NCBI GenBank assembly: GCA_937920345.1
Contig: CALGVA010000067.1
Location: forward strand, 1 to 64,000
Direction of reading: 5' to 3'
Length of the DNA stretch: 64,000 nt
DNA from: an uncultured Lachnospiraceae bacterium
Lineage (GTDB): Bacteria > Bacillota > Clostridia > Lachnospirales > Lachnospiraceae
This document shows positions 8,709 through 16,409 of this stretch, piece by piece; positions within the stretch are counted from its first letter, which is position 1, and each line of letters starts with the position of its first letter. A model generated the notes under the pieces. The model did no database searches and was not told the DNA's origin. It saw only the letters and a list, made by a program, of their open reading frames with translations. The translations under genes were made by a program, and so were the position numbers.

Positions 8709-8729
8709 CAACAGCCTCAAATAAATTTT

Positions 8730-8740
8730 ATGCTTCGCAT
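8730..8740. repeat. Short hairpin with GCGAAGC core
   Basis: ATGCTTCGCAT reads on the opposite strand as ATGCGAAGCAT, a mini-hairpin with the GCGAAGC core. It abuts the left end of element A. The same core occurs in the hairpins at 17234-17274 and 58918-58939. Confidence 0.4.
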
Positions 8741-8982
8741 CAGGTCGGTTACTTTTCACACTTATGCCAATAACCAGCCTAGACAGATATAGAATACTCA
8801 AGGAGACCCTAGAACAGCGCCAGCACTTGCGAGGTTTTCCACGAGCTTAGTGTCTGCTGCGCTGTGAAAGGAGCGAAAGCGAGTCGACGGAGTTTTTATA
8901 TCTGTTTAGGTGTCACTTCTGACCAATGTGTGAAAAGTAACATCAGGGAAGCCTTCGGCCCCACACCGAAAACTGACCTGAT
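8739..8982. repeat. Palindromic MITE-like element A
   Basis: A 244-base non-coding element with nested inverted repeats fills the gap between proA and arsR. The outermost ends are ATCAGGTCGGTT (8739-8750) and AACTGACCTGAT (8971-8982). Next come a perfect 14-base pair, GTTACTTTTCACAC (8748-8761) with GTGTGAAAAGTAAC (8928-8941), and ACAGATATA (8783-8791) with TATATCTGT (8897-8905), at symmetric spacing. The centre holds ACAGCGC (8814-8820) pairing with GCGCTGT (8859-8865). The right side carries an extra hairpin (TTCGG/CCGAA, 8954-8970) that, with ATCAGG/CCTGAT, could terminate proA. No open reading frame of note is present. It could be a transposase-less mobile element or a structured RNA. Confidence 0.65.
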
Positions 8983-8991
8983 ATGTAATGA

Positions 8992-10236
8992 TTATCGAAT
9001 CTGTCCGTTGCCCCGGATCAGATACTTGTATGTGGTCAGTTCCCGCAGTCCCATCGGTCCTCTGGCATGCAGCTTCTGTGTGCTGATTCCGATCTCCGCA
9101 CCGAATCCAAATTCAAATCCATCCGTAAAACGGGTCGATGCATTGACATAGACACACGCGGAATCAACGCCCTGCAGAAAAGTTTCCGCATGCGCCGCGT
9201 TCTCCGTCAGGATCGCATCGGAATGTCTCGTGTTATAACGGTTGATATGCGCCACAGCCTCCTCCACGGAAGCCACGGTTTTCATGGAAATAATATAGTC
9301 CAAGTATTCCGTGCCGTAGTCCTCTTCCGTCGCTTCCACGGCTTCAGGAATCAGCACCTTCACCGTCTCGTCGCCGCGCATCTCCACGTTCTTTTCCCGC
9401 AGCGCCTTCCCCAGCACGGGCAGGAAACGATCCGCGATCCTCTCATGCACCAGAAGAGATTCGCAGGCGTTACATACGCCGATACGCTGTGTCTTGGCAT
9501 TGATGATGATCGGCACCGCTTTGTCCAGATCCGCATCCTCATCCACGTAAATATGGCAGTTGCCCGTCCCCGTCTCGATCACAGGTATGGTACTGTTCTC
9601 CACCACGGCACGGATCAGTCCTGCGCCGCCTCTCGGAATCAGTACGTCTACATACTGCTTCAACTGCATAAATGCCGTGGTAACCGCTCTGTCATTATCG
9701 GTGATCAACTGTATTGCATCCGGAGAAATCTGTATGCGCTCCAAGGTCTCCCTGATCACTGCGGTAATCGCTTCATTGGAATAGAAAGCATCCTTACCGC
9801 CTTTCAGAATGACCGCATTGCCGGTCTTAAAACATAATCCGAAGGCATCCGCCGTCACATTGGGTCTTGCCTCATAGATAATCCCGATCACGCCCATGGG
9901 CACTCTGACTTTATCGATCTGCAGTCCGTTCGGTCTGTCGAAAGACTCCATGATCTCTCCCACCGGGTCTTCCAATGCCGCAATCTGCCGCAGCCCCTCC
10001 GCCATGGCTTCTATCCGTTCCGGCGTCAGCTTCAGACGATCCAGCAGTCCCTCCGCCATGCCGCCCTGTTTTGCAATCTCATAATCTTTCGCGTTTGCCG
10101 CGAGAATGCGGTCCGTCTCTTTTATGAAAGCCGCGGCAGTTTCCAGCAATGCCGCGTTCTTGACTTCTTTAGTCAACTTCTGTAACTCATATTTTGCCGC
10201 GACGGCTCTTTGTCCTAATGCCTCTAAATATTCCAT
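8992..10236 (-). CDS. proA: Gamma-glutamyl phosphate reductase
   Basis: Second enzyme of proline synthesis: reduces gamma-glutamyl phosphate to glutamate-5-semialdehyde with NADPH. The 414-residue product is full length, with the aldehyde-dehydrogenase fold, the conserved IPRGGAGLIRAV segment, the nucleophilic cysteine region RIGVCNACESLLVH, and the C-terminal GFGAEIGISTQKLHARGPMG. The ATG at 10236 follows AGGG eight bases upstream. Its partner proB lies on the same strand but is separated by three genes (a small DUF protein, ynzC and a cyclo-ligase/nitroreductase fusion), so the usual proBA pair is interrupted while probably remaining in one transcript. Confidence 0.97.
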   Translation of the reverse strand: MEYLEALGQRAVAAKYELQKLTKEVKNAALLETAAAFIKETDRILAANAKDYEIAKQGGMAEGLLDRLKLTPERIEAMAEGLRQIAALEDPVGEIMESFDRPNGLQIDKVRVPMGVIGIIYEARPNVTADAFGLCFKTGNAVILKGGKDAFYSNEAITAVIRETLERIQISPDAIQLITDNDRAVTTAFMQLKQYVDVLIPRGGAGLIRAVVENSTIPVIETGTGNCHIYVDEDADLDKAVPIIINAKTQRIGVCNACESLLVHERIADRFLPVLGKALREKNVEMRGDETVKVLIPEAVEATEEDYGTEYLDYIISMKTVASVEEAVAHINRYNTRHSDAILTENAAHAETFLQGVDSACVYVNASTRFTDGFEFGFGAEIGISTQKLHARGPMGLRELTTYKYLIRGNGQIR

Positions 10237-10288
10237 CTAAATAACCCTGCCTTTCCCTCAGTATCCTCTTCCTTCTGTCTTTTCCGGT

Positions 10289-11470
10289 TTATCTGCCAAA
10301 TCCGTTAAACCATGCCCGTTGCGCAAAATCCTTTTTCGCAGCATATCTGATTTCATCTTCCGCAACGCCCACCGGCAACAGACAGACAATTTTGTAATCC
10401 TCGGGAACACCTAGTCTTTGCGCAAGCTTCCCTGCGATGTCGTCTTCGTCGGTAATATGCCCCTCATACCAACAGCTTTCATAGCCCAATGACTTTATCG
10501 CAAGCAGCATATTTTCTATACAGGCGCTGTAATCCTGCACCTGAAAACATCTGTCCCTGTATGCATATATCTTTTGCGTTAAAACAAGAATAAACGCCGG
10601 TGCAGTCTGGCAAACAGGCGGATCGATCAGCTCTTTTAAATCTTTTAACAAATTCTCATCATCAACCGCAATCAATGAAGTTGTCTGCTTATTGCATCCG
10701 GAAGGCGCTGCAAGCCCTGCTTCCATAATAGCAGTCAAATCTTTCCTTGGCACCGGGATTTTCTTGTATTTTCCTCTGTAACTCGTTCTACTTTTGATTA
10801 AATTGATCATACCAGTTATCACCCCTTCTTCCGTGACCAGCATGTCTGGCTTTATATCATGCGCTTCGTATGGAATCTGCGCAAGTACCTGACAGCGGTA
10901 AGCAAGCGCCGCCGTGGTTAGAAGCATGACCGGCCGCTTCCGTCCTGTATCCACATCGCTTCCAAGATTTTCCTCCGTCATACACGCAAGACGCTGCAAG
11001 TACCGGTCATAGAAGCCTTTGCCATAGCCGATCCGGTGTCCTGCCTGATCAAAGACCGCGCCCGGCATCCACATCATAACACGGCAAATCCCTTTTCCGC
11101 AATGCCGCGCGAGCCAATCGGGGAAAGAAACGCTCCCCGCCGGCTCCGGTATACCGCGATACCCTTCTCTCAGATCTTCCATGGACGTAATCCGCCAAAA
11201 TTCCATCTCATCTCCGTCAACCTTCGGCACGAAGACAATCTTCCCGTCCGCAAGGGCACGTTTGATCAATGCGGTAGTATCGACCTCGCTCTTATAACTT
11301 GCATAGGCAAGAATAATCTCTGCTTCGCAGTAGACCGGATAAGTCAATACATTTTTTCTAATCTCCGCATTATACGTTTCCCTGTCCATGACGGAGATGC
11401 CGTCCCGAAATGCCAGAATGTTTCTGCGCATGATTCTTTTTTGCTGCGCAACGCCTGTTTTTTCTTCCAA
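10289..11470 (-). CDS. 5-formyltetrahydrofolate cyclo-ligase fused to a nitroreductase
   Basis: A 393-residue two-domain protein. Residues 1-218 form a cyclo-ligase that converts 5-formyl-THF to 5,10-methenyl-THF with ATP, shown by QKRIMRRNILAFRD, the ATP/folate motif GYGKGFYDRYL (148-158) and DIKPDMLVTEEG. Residues about 221-393 match a small FMN nitroreductase: SRTSYRGKYKKIPVPRKDL, EAGLAAPSGCNKQ, and LLAIKSLGYESCWYEG. The two halves join without a stop at TGMINLIKSR, where a free nitroreductase would start with its Met. The frame opens at a TTG at 11515, but the TTG at 11470 is preceded by GGAGG and gives the typical cyclo-ligase start MEEK. Flavin reductase activity and its substrate are unknown. 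Confidence 0.88.
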   Translation of the reverse strand: MEEKTGVAQQKRIMRRNILAFRDGISVMDRETYNAEIRKNVLTYPVYCEAEIILAYASYKSEVDTTALIKRALADGKIVFVPKVDGDEMEFWRITSMEDLREGYRGIPEPAGSVSFPDWLARHCGKGICRVMMWMPGAVFDQAGHRIGYGKGFYDRYLQRLACMTEENLGSDVDTGRKRPVMLLTTAALAYRCQVLAQIPYEAHDIKPDMLVTEEGVITGMINLIKSRTSYRGKYKKIPVPRKDLTAIMEAGLAAPSGCNKQTTSLIAVDDENLLKDLKELIDPPVCQTAPAFILVLTQKIYAYRDRCFQVQDYSACIENMLLAIKSLGYESCWYEGHITDEDDIAGKLAQRLGVPEDYKIVCLLPVGVAEDEIRYAAKKDFAQRAWFNGFGR

Positions 11471-11525
11471 ACTAACCTCCGTGATTCCGTTTACCACCGT
11501 TTTTCTGCAATACAAGCGGTTCTAA

Positions 11526-11750
11526 TCAGATCTTATTTTTGTCCCCGAACTTCTCGCCCAGATCGGTGACAGAGCCGTCCTTCTCCACGATGGAAATGTT
11601 GTTGAGCTGTCCCCGCAGATTCGCCCGCACATTCGCCACATACGCCTGCCTGAGCTGTTTCTGCTCTTCCTTCTCCGCGTCCGTCAGCCCCTCCGCCTGC
11701 GATTTGTGGTACAATTCGTTGATTCGTTTCGTCATCTGCTCTACGTTCAT
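11526..11750 (-). CDS. ynzC: DUF896 / YnzC-family small protein
   Basis: A 74-residue cytoplasmic protein of the YnzC (UPF0291) family, recognisable from MTKRINELYHKSQAEGLT, the charged EEQKQLRQAYVANVRANLRG helix and LNNISIVEKDG. Bacillus members form a short two-helix bundle; the molecular role is not established. The ATG at 11750 gives the family start MNVEQM; earlier starts would add an unrelated extension. It lies between a small DUF protein and the cyclo-ligase fusion in the proB-proA cluster. Confidence 0.9.
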   Translation of the reverse strand: MNVEQMTKRINELYHKSQAEGLTDAEKEEQKQLRQAYVANVRANLRGQLNNISIVEKDGSVTDLGEKFGDKNKI

Positions 11751-11814
11751 ATGAATAACCATGCCTTTCCATAACCTGTGCATTGAATACACAGGCATAA
11801 CTAACCGCAATCTA

Positions 11815-12021
11815 TCAATCAATCTTGTTAAAAATCACCGTCTGTTCTTTCATCGATATTTTGCCGACCTGATAGCCGTATTCTGCAAGTTCCTTCTTGT
11901 ATTTCAGAAAAGAATGGTCTATCGGTATCCCCGCAATATGCTGTATCTCATCAAATGTCAGCTTAAAAGACCGGCTTCCGTTGCCCTGCACATATTCCCA
12001 TAACGCGTTATATTTACTCAC
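11815..12021 (-). CDS. Small conserved protein, DUF7662-like
   Basis: A 68-residue protein of no known function. It matches a small family I recall from Firmicutes by LWEYVQGNG, SFKLTFDEIQHIAGIPIDHS, FLKYKKELAEYGYQVGKIS and the end KEQTVIFNK; these proteins look like a compact single domain. The start is a GTG at 12021 with AGGAG eight bases upstream. It is soluble, with no signal or membrane segment, and lies between proB and ynzC on the same strand. Confidence 0.85.
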   Translation of the reverse strand: MSKYNALWEYVQGNGSRSFKLTFDEIQHIAGIPIDHSFLKYKKELAEYGYQVGKISMKEQTVIFNKID

Positions 12022-12123
12022 TGTTTTTCTCCTGTCAATTCCTATTTATCAGCATACTGAAACCGATTACCTCAACACCGTTCTATCAAAGAAACAATCC
12101 TGTATGCAAGTGGCAAAAGCAGA

Positions 12124-12981
12124 TCAATCATGCATCTGCTGCACATACAACGGCAGGTCAAAGCCCTCTTCCTTATGCGCCAGAAAAAGTGTCCCGATGT
12201 TCTGCCCCGCAAGAATTCGGTGGATCACCTTGATATCCGCGCTGTTGGCGATCACCATGTCCACGCCCATATTGTTGGCGATCTTCGCAGCCTGCAGCTT
12301 CGTGTTCATGCCGCCTGTCCCTGCGCTGCTTCCGGTGGAACTCTTGCCCATCTCCATCAGCTCGTCCGTCAGCCGTTCCACAACCTCGATATACTTCGCA
12401 TCGGGGTTTCTTCGCGGATCGTCCGTGTAAAGCCCGTCAATATCGGATAACAGCAGCAGCATATCAGCGTCGATCAGGGATGCCACGATGGCCGAAAGCG
12501 TATCGTTATCGCCGATGCCAAGCTCGTAAGTGGCGATCGTATCATTCTCATTGACGATGGGTACCACGCCCAGCTTAAAAAGCTCCGCAAAAGTATTGCG
12601 CGCGTTAAACCGGTTCAGATTATCGATAATCGTGTTCTTCGTCATCAGGATTTGCGCCGCAACCTGATTATATTCCGCAAAGATCTTCTGATAAGTCATC
12701 ATCAGTCTTGCCTGCCCGATGGCCGCACAGGCCTGCTTGACCGCCGTGGGATTATCCTCTCCGGTATGCTGCATCATAACCGCTTTTTTCCCGACGGCAA
12801 CGGCTCCCGACGTCACCAGCACCACATCCTTGCCCCGGTTGCGCAGGTCGCACAGTTCCCGCACCAGCACGTCCAGCTTCGTGTAATCCAGATCCCCCGT
12901 CTCCTTATGCTGCAGGGACGATGAGCCGATCTTGATGACAATCCGTTGTTTTTCTTTCATTTTCTCTCTGATATCTGCCAT
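12124..12981 (-). CDS. proB: Glutamate 5-kinase without PUA domain
   Basis: First enzyme of proline synthesis: phosphorylates the gamma-carboxyl of glutamate. The 285-residue product has the amino-acid-kinase fold with VIKIGSSSL near the start, the AACAAIGQARLM segment, the active-site VNENDTIATYE, the nucleotide-binding DIDGLYTDDPR and GTGGMNTKLQAAKIA. It ends after the kinase domain; the C-terminal PUA domain of E. coli ProB (367 residues) is missing, as in several Firmicutes forms. The ATG at 12981 follows GGAGAAG; an upstream extension in the open frame would overlap the methyltransferase gene. Feedback inhibition by proline is likely but not visible. Confidence 0.95.
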   Translation of the reverse strand: MADIREKMKEKQRIVIKIGSSSLQHKETGDLDYTKLDVLVRELCDLRNRGKDVVLVTSGAVAVGKKAVMMQHTGEDNPTAVKQACAAIGQARLMMTYQKIFAEYNQVAAQILMTKNTIIDNLNRFNARNTFAELFKLGVVPIVNENDTIATYELGIGDNDTLSAIVASLIDADMLLLLSDIDGLYTDDPRRNPDAKYIEVVERLTDELMEMGKSSTGSSAGTGGMNTKLQAAKIANNMGVDMVIANSADIKVIHRILAGQNIGTLFLAHKEEGFDLPLYVQQMHD

Positions 12982-12995
12982 TGTTCTTCTCCATT

Positions 12996-13772
12996 TTACT
13001 TTTTCCTGATAATCAGATGGTGGAAAAAGGCGATGTCGCGATATTCCGGCATGTCGGCCACCCGCATCTCCATATCCATCATCTTCTGCTGCCACACCGG
13101 ATCTTCCTGTATCTCCTGATTCTGCTGCAGATCCCAGAAAGTCCTGATCCCCATTACTTTATCTATAACCAGATCACCGCACCACCCGGTAATCTCCCCA
13201 TCCTCATAATAACGGATCGTGCCGAACTCGGAAGCCGTGCTGTCCTTTCCGTCCAGCAGGCTGTTCGCATGATCGAAGTCGTTTAACAGTACTGTCATCT
13301 GCATAACGCGTCCTGCACGATTGTGCTTGACCAGGGAAATGTATCCGTCAGGCTTTAGCAGTCTCGCAAACTGCCGCATGATCTCCTCCCTGTCCGATAC
13401 ATATTCCAGCACATTATGGCAGAAGATCACATCAAACATTTCCGACTGCAACTCCTTAAGGGCTTCCGTAGTGCCGCAGATCTGATGGTAGGGATAATCC
13501 TGCCGGCGGCCTGCTATCCTCTCGTCCGAAGGCTCCACCGCAGTCACATCATTCCTCTGCGCATAATGATTCGCGGTAATCCCCAGTCCACTGCCAAAAT
13601 CCAGAATCTTCTTATGTTCTATCTCTCCTAACTGCCGCCAGAGAATCTTTTTAAACATCATTTCCCATGTCCTGACGCCGCTCCAGTCCATCCTATCCTC
13701 CATACCAGCACTGATCTGCTGTTCCGCTCTCCTGATTGCCGCTTCATAGCGCCGCAAATCGTCTGTTTCCAT
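12996..13772 (-). CDS. Class I SAM-dependent methyltransferase
   Basis: A 258-residue soluble methyltransferase of unknown substrate. Motif I is ILDFGSGLGITANHYA (about residues 56-71), the acidic residue that binds the SAM ribose is in VTAVEPSDE, and the motif IV region is MFDVIFCHNVLEYVSDREE, then ARLLKPDGYISLVKHN. The overall pattern resembles the SmtA/CmoM group, which includes tRNA methyltransferases, but this is only fold-level similarity. Its ATG lies five bases past the stop of the upstream flavoprotein gene and 14 bases before proB, so it is likely translated from the same message. Confidence 0.85.
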   Translation of the reverse strand: METDDLRRYEAAIRRAEQQISAGMEDRMDWSGVRTWEMMFKKILWRQLGEIEHKKILDFGSGLGITANHYAQRNDVTAVEPSDERIAGRRQDYPYHQICGTTEALKELQSEMFDVIFCHNVLEYVSDREEIMRQFARLLKPDGYISLVKHNRAGRVMQMTVLLNDFDHANSLLDGKDSTASEFGTIRYYEDGEITGWCGDLVIDKVMGIRTFWDLQQNQEIQEDPVWQQKMMDMEMRVADMPEYRDIAFFHHLIIRKK

Positions 13773-13777
13773 TTCTG

Positions 13778-15400
13778 TCAGACCGATCCGCGTCCATACC
13801 GCATCCCGATCTTCTCCGCGGTCAACATGCCGTCCATCGCCGCGGACATGATGCCGCCCGCATAGCCTGCGCCTTCCCCGCAGGGATAAAGCCCGCGCAG
13901 CGCAGACTGCCCTGTCTCGTCCCGCATAATTCTGACGGGTGAGGACGTCCGGCTCTCGATTCCGGACAGATATGCGCCGCTGTCTGCGAAACCCGGCATT
14001 GTTTGACCAATTAAGTCAATTCCTTCCACAAGCGCCTGATTCAGCGCATCCGGTAAAATATCATGGACCGCCGCCCGCTGCCAAGCACCCTTGACTGCAG
14101 GTGCAAAGTCCGGATATTCCTGACCGATAGCCGACACCTCCGCCGACTGACCCGTCACCGCCCGCCGATAATCCCCATAGGTTTCTACTGGCACCTTACC
14201 GCCGCCAATCCGATATGCCTTTTCCTCCAGTTTCCTCTGAAAAGCAATGCCGGAAAGCGGTGAATCGTCCTCGTAATCCGCCGGTGTCACCGTGACAATC
14301 ATGGCGCTGTTGCTGTTGGCTCCATTTCGTCCGCTGTAGCTCATGCCGTTGACCGCAATCCTGCCCTGCTCCGAGGAAGCATTGACCACGTAACCGCCGG
14401 GACACATGCAGAAAGAATAGACTCCTCTGCCAGAAGACGTCTGCGCCGTCACCTTATAACTTGCCGCCGGCAGAAGCGGATGTTCCTCCATTCCGTACTG
14501 TATCCGGTCGATCAGTCTGCGCGGATGCTCCATGCGAAGACCGACTGCAAAAGATTTCGCTTCCATGGGAATCTGTTTTTGATAAAGCATTTCAAAAGTA
14601 TCTCTCGCGCTGTGACCGATGGCCAGAACCACCACATCACTCTCAATGACCTCGACGCCGTTTATGACCACACCCGTGACCTGCCCCGCATGACCGCACA
14701 GATCGGTGACCTGCGCCCTGAATCTGACTTCTCCGCCCCATGCGGCGATCTGCTCCCGCATGTTATGCACGACCCGGCACAGAATATCCGTGCCGATATG
14801 AGGTTTTGCTTCGTACAGAACCTCCTCCGGCGCGCCGTTTTCCACGAAGATCCGTAAGACCTCCCTGTTTCTTCCGTATTTATCCTTCACCAGCGTATTG
14901 AGTTTGCCGTCTGAAAAAGTACCTGCCCCGCCCTCTCCGAACTGCACGTTGGACGACGGATCAAGCACGCCTTCCTGCCAGAATGTCTCCACATCCTTCT
15001 GACGCTCTTCCACACATCTGCCGCGTTCTATGAGAAGCGGCCGGTATCCGTGCTTCGCCAACAGATAACCGCAGAACAGCCCAGCAGGACCGCTTCCTAC
15101 TATAACCGGACGGTGTAGCAGACGTTCTGTACCTTCTTCCGGAAATCTGTAAGGCATTGTTTTTACTGCCTGCACCTGAGCGCTTTTACAGCCGCGAAGT
15201 ACTTTATCCTGTGCTTCCACATGCACGTCAACAGAGTAGATCATCATGATCTCCGGTTTCTTTCTGGCGTCGATCGACTTCTTCACGATCTGCCATGACA
15301 AAATCTTTTCCGGCGCGATCCGCAGTATTTTTGCTGTTTTATACAGAATATCCTCCTGTCTGTGCGACAGGGGCATCTTAATCTGATTGACCCGAATCAT
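13778..15400 (-). CDS. FAD-dependent oxidoreductase, COG2509 type
   Basis: A 540-residue flavoprotein of uncertain substrate. Residues 1-85 form the small N-terminal domain typical of this group (RVNQIKMPLSHRQEDIL, ILSWQIVKKSIDARKK), followed by the dinucleotide fold VIVGSGPAGLFCGYLLAKHG at about residue 98. VQFGEGGAGTFSDGKLNTL, CPGGYVVNASSE and a C-terminal CGEGAGYAGGIMSAAMDG complete the family pattern; these glycine-rich stretches bind FAD. The chosen ATG at 15400 gives the family start MIRVNQIK; an ATG at 15430 would begin inside a palindrome. Members are cytoplasmic and unassigned. It heads the methyltransferase-proB-proA run on the minus strand. Confidence 0.9.
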   Translation of the reverse strand: MIRVNQIKMPLSHRQEDILYKTAKILRIAPEKILSWQIVKKSIDARKKPEIMMIYSVDVHVEAQDKVLRGCKSAQVQAVKTMPYRFPEEGTERLLHRPVIVGSGPAGLFCGYLLAKHGYRPLLIERGRCVEERQKDVETFWQEGVLDPSSNVQFGEGGAGTFSDGKLNTLVKDKYGRNREVLRIFVENGAPEEVLYEAKPHIGTDILCRVVHNMREQIAAWGGEVRFRAQVTDLCGHAGQVTGVVINGVEVIESDVVVLAIGHSARDTFEMLYQKQIPMEAKSFAVGLRMEHPRRLIDRIQYGMEEHPLLPAASYKVTAQTSSGRGVYSFCMCPGGYVVNASSEQGRIAVNGMSYSGRNGANSNSAMIVTVTPADYEDDSPLSGIAFQRKLEEKAYRIGGGKVPVETYGDYRRAVTGQSAEVSAIGQEYPDFAPAVKGAWQRAAVHDILPDALNQALVEGIDLIGQTMPGFADSGAYLSGIESRTSSPVRIMRDETGQSALRGLYPCGEGAGYAGGIMSAAMDGMLTAEKIGMRYGRGSV

Positions 15401-15425
15401 TGTATCGAAACCTGCTCTTCTCCTA

Positions 15426-15480
15426 AACATTTAACAACTCTTAGGCTGCGTTCTTTGCTGCCTTAGAGTTGGTTAATGTT
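15426..15480. repeat. REP-like palindrome, copy 2 (upstream of the FAD oxidoreductase)
   Basis: A 35-base palindrome (15436-15470) with arms AACTCTTAGGCTGC and GCTGCCTTAGAGTT around a short central loop is enclosed by AACAT (15426-15430) and AATGTT (15475-15480). It matches copy 1 at 678-733 in length, centre and outer stem, differing at only a few bases. It marks the left edge of the AT-rich accessory patch. A run of T follows it on the plus strand. Confidence 0.65.
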
Positions 15481-15594
15481 TTTTCGCACTATCTCTACTA
15501 TCATACTTCACTCTATATTATAAGGCAAGTCCTGAGTTACATTATCCCTTTTGTGCTGATAAATGAAAGTATCGGCAATTTCACGGATTTCAGA

Positions 15595-15623
15595 TTGAAA
15601 CCAAAATTAGGGCGTGATATAAT
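15595..15623 (+). promoter_or_regulatory. Promoter for the CPBP gene
   Basis: TTGAAA (15595-15600) and TATAAT (15618-15623) are 17 bases apart, with an extended -10 TG at 15615-15616. The predicted start is about 30 bases before the TTG at 15661 and supports that start over the longer open frame. Confidence 0.7.
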
Positions 15624-15660
15624 CAAAGCCACAACTCGGGATTTTATGGAGGATAATAAC

Positions 15661-16302
15661 TTGAAAACAAATTCAAAGCCGGGGACTGTATTTGTAATTT
15701 ACACCATTATACTTTATAGTTTTTGGAGCTTGTTAGAGTTGTACTTGAAAACAAGAATTGGAATAAACGAATTTACAAAAGAAGTGTATATTAAGTGTGT
15801 AATCTGGCTTATACCAGCAATATTGATTTATTTTAAATTTAACGACAGCATGTTCGTCAAAAAAGAAAAAATGTTTTTGTTGAACAGAAAATGCCGAATA
15901 TTTGTTCCTATAATGCTTTTGTTGGCAATTTATATTATAATAAGCAAATATTTAAGCAATGGCACACTTACGATAAATGAATCTTTCGGAATCAGCACGA
16001 TAGTAGAGGTGCTTTCTATAGCTGTTGGAGAAGAAATGGTTTTTAGGGGACTTTTTCTGAATGCCATTTTGAAAGATAAGAAAAAATATGTTGCTGTATT
16101 TATCAATTCCCTGATGTTTTTAGCTATTCATTTCCCAGTGTGGATTCAAAGTGGTACTTTCATTTCTACATTTACGGGTGGAGGATTTATCACTGTTTTG
16201 CTATTAAGTTGTATTTTCAGTTTTGCATTTATTAAGACGAAAAGTATTTGGACAGCTGTCTTCTTACATTTTGGGTGGGATTTATTGTTATTTATATTTT
16301 GA
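15661..16302 (+). CDS. CPBP-family intramembrane glutamic endopeptidase
   Basis: A 213-residue integral membrane protein of the CPBP/CAAX-protease-like (ABI) family. The catalytic motif EEMVFRG has paired glutamates at residues 124-125 and Arg129; the later motif histidines are His157 (AIHFPVW) and His203 (FLHFGWD). Six or more hydrophobic segments surround them. Bacterial members often act in bacteriocin immunity or self-protection, but the target is unknown here. The start is a TTG at 15661 behind GGAGG at eight bases; the longer open frame from 15469 is rejected because a promoter lies inside it. The gene is far more A+T-rich than its neighbours, which suggests recent acquisition. Confidence 0.85.
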   Translation: MKTNSKPGTVFVIYTIILYSFWSLLELYLKTRIGINEFTKEVYIKCVIWLIPAILIYFKFNDSMFVKKEKMFLLNRKCRIFVPIMLLLAIYIIISKYLSNGTLTINESFGISTIVEVLSIAVGEEMVFRGLFLNAILKDKKKYVAVFINSLMFLAIHFPVWIQSGTFISTFTGGGFITVLLLSCIFSFAFIKTKSIWTAVFLHFGWDLLLFIF

Positions 16303-16409
16303 GAAGATAGATCTCAGTTTTACCAGGCAGTTATTTTGACCAAAACAATAAATCAAACTCATTTTCCCCAAAAGCGCAGTATGCGCAGAAACATTTACGG
16401 AGGACGCCT

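Noticed and set aside
8854..8990. Small open frame over element A on the plus strand
   Set aside because: It runs through the inverted repeats, lacks a family match, and the repeats themselves explain the sequence.
15469..15660. N-terminal extension of the CPBP gene
   Set aside because: A promoter at 15595-15623 and a TTG start with GGAGG at 15661 show that the extension is untranslated; it has no family match.
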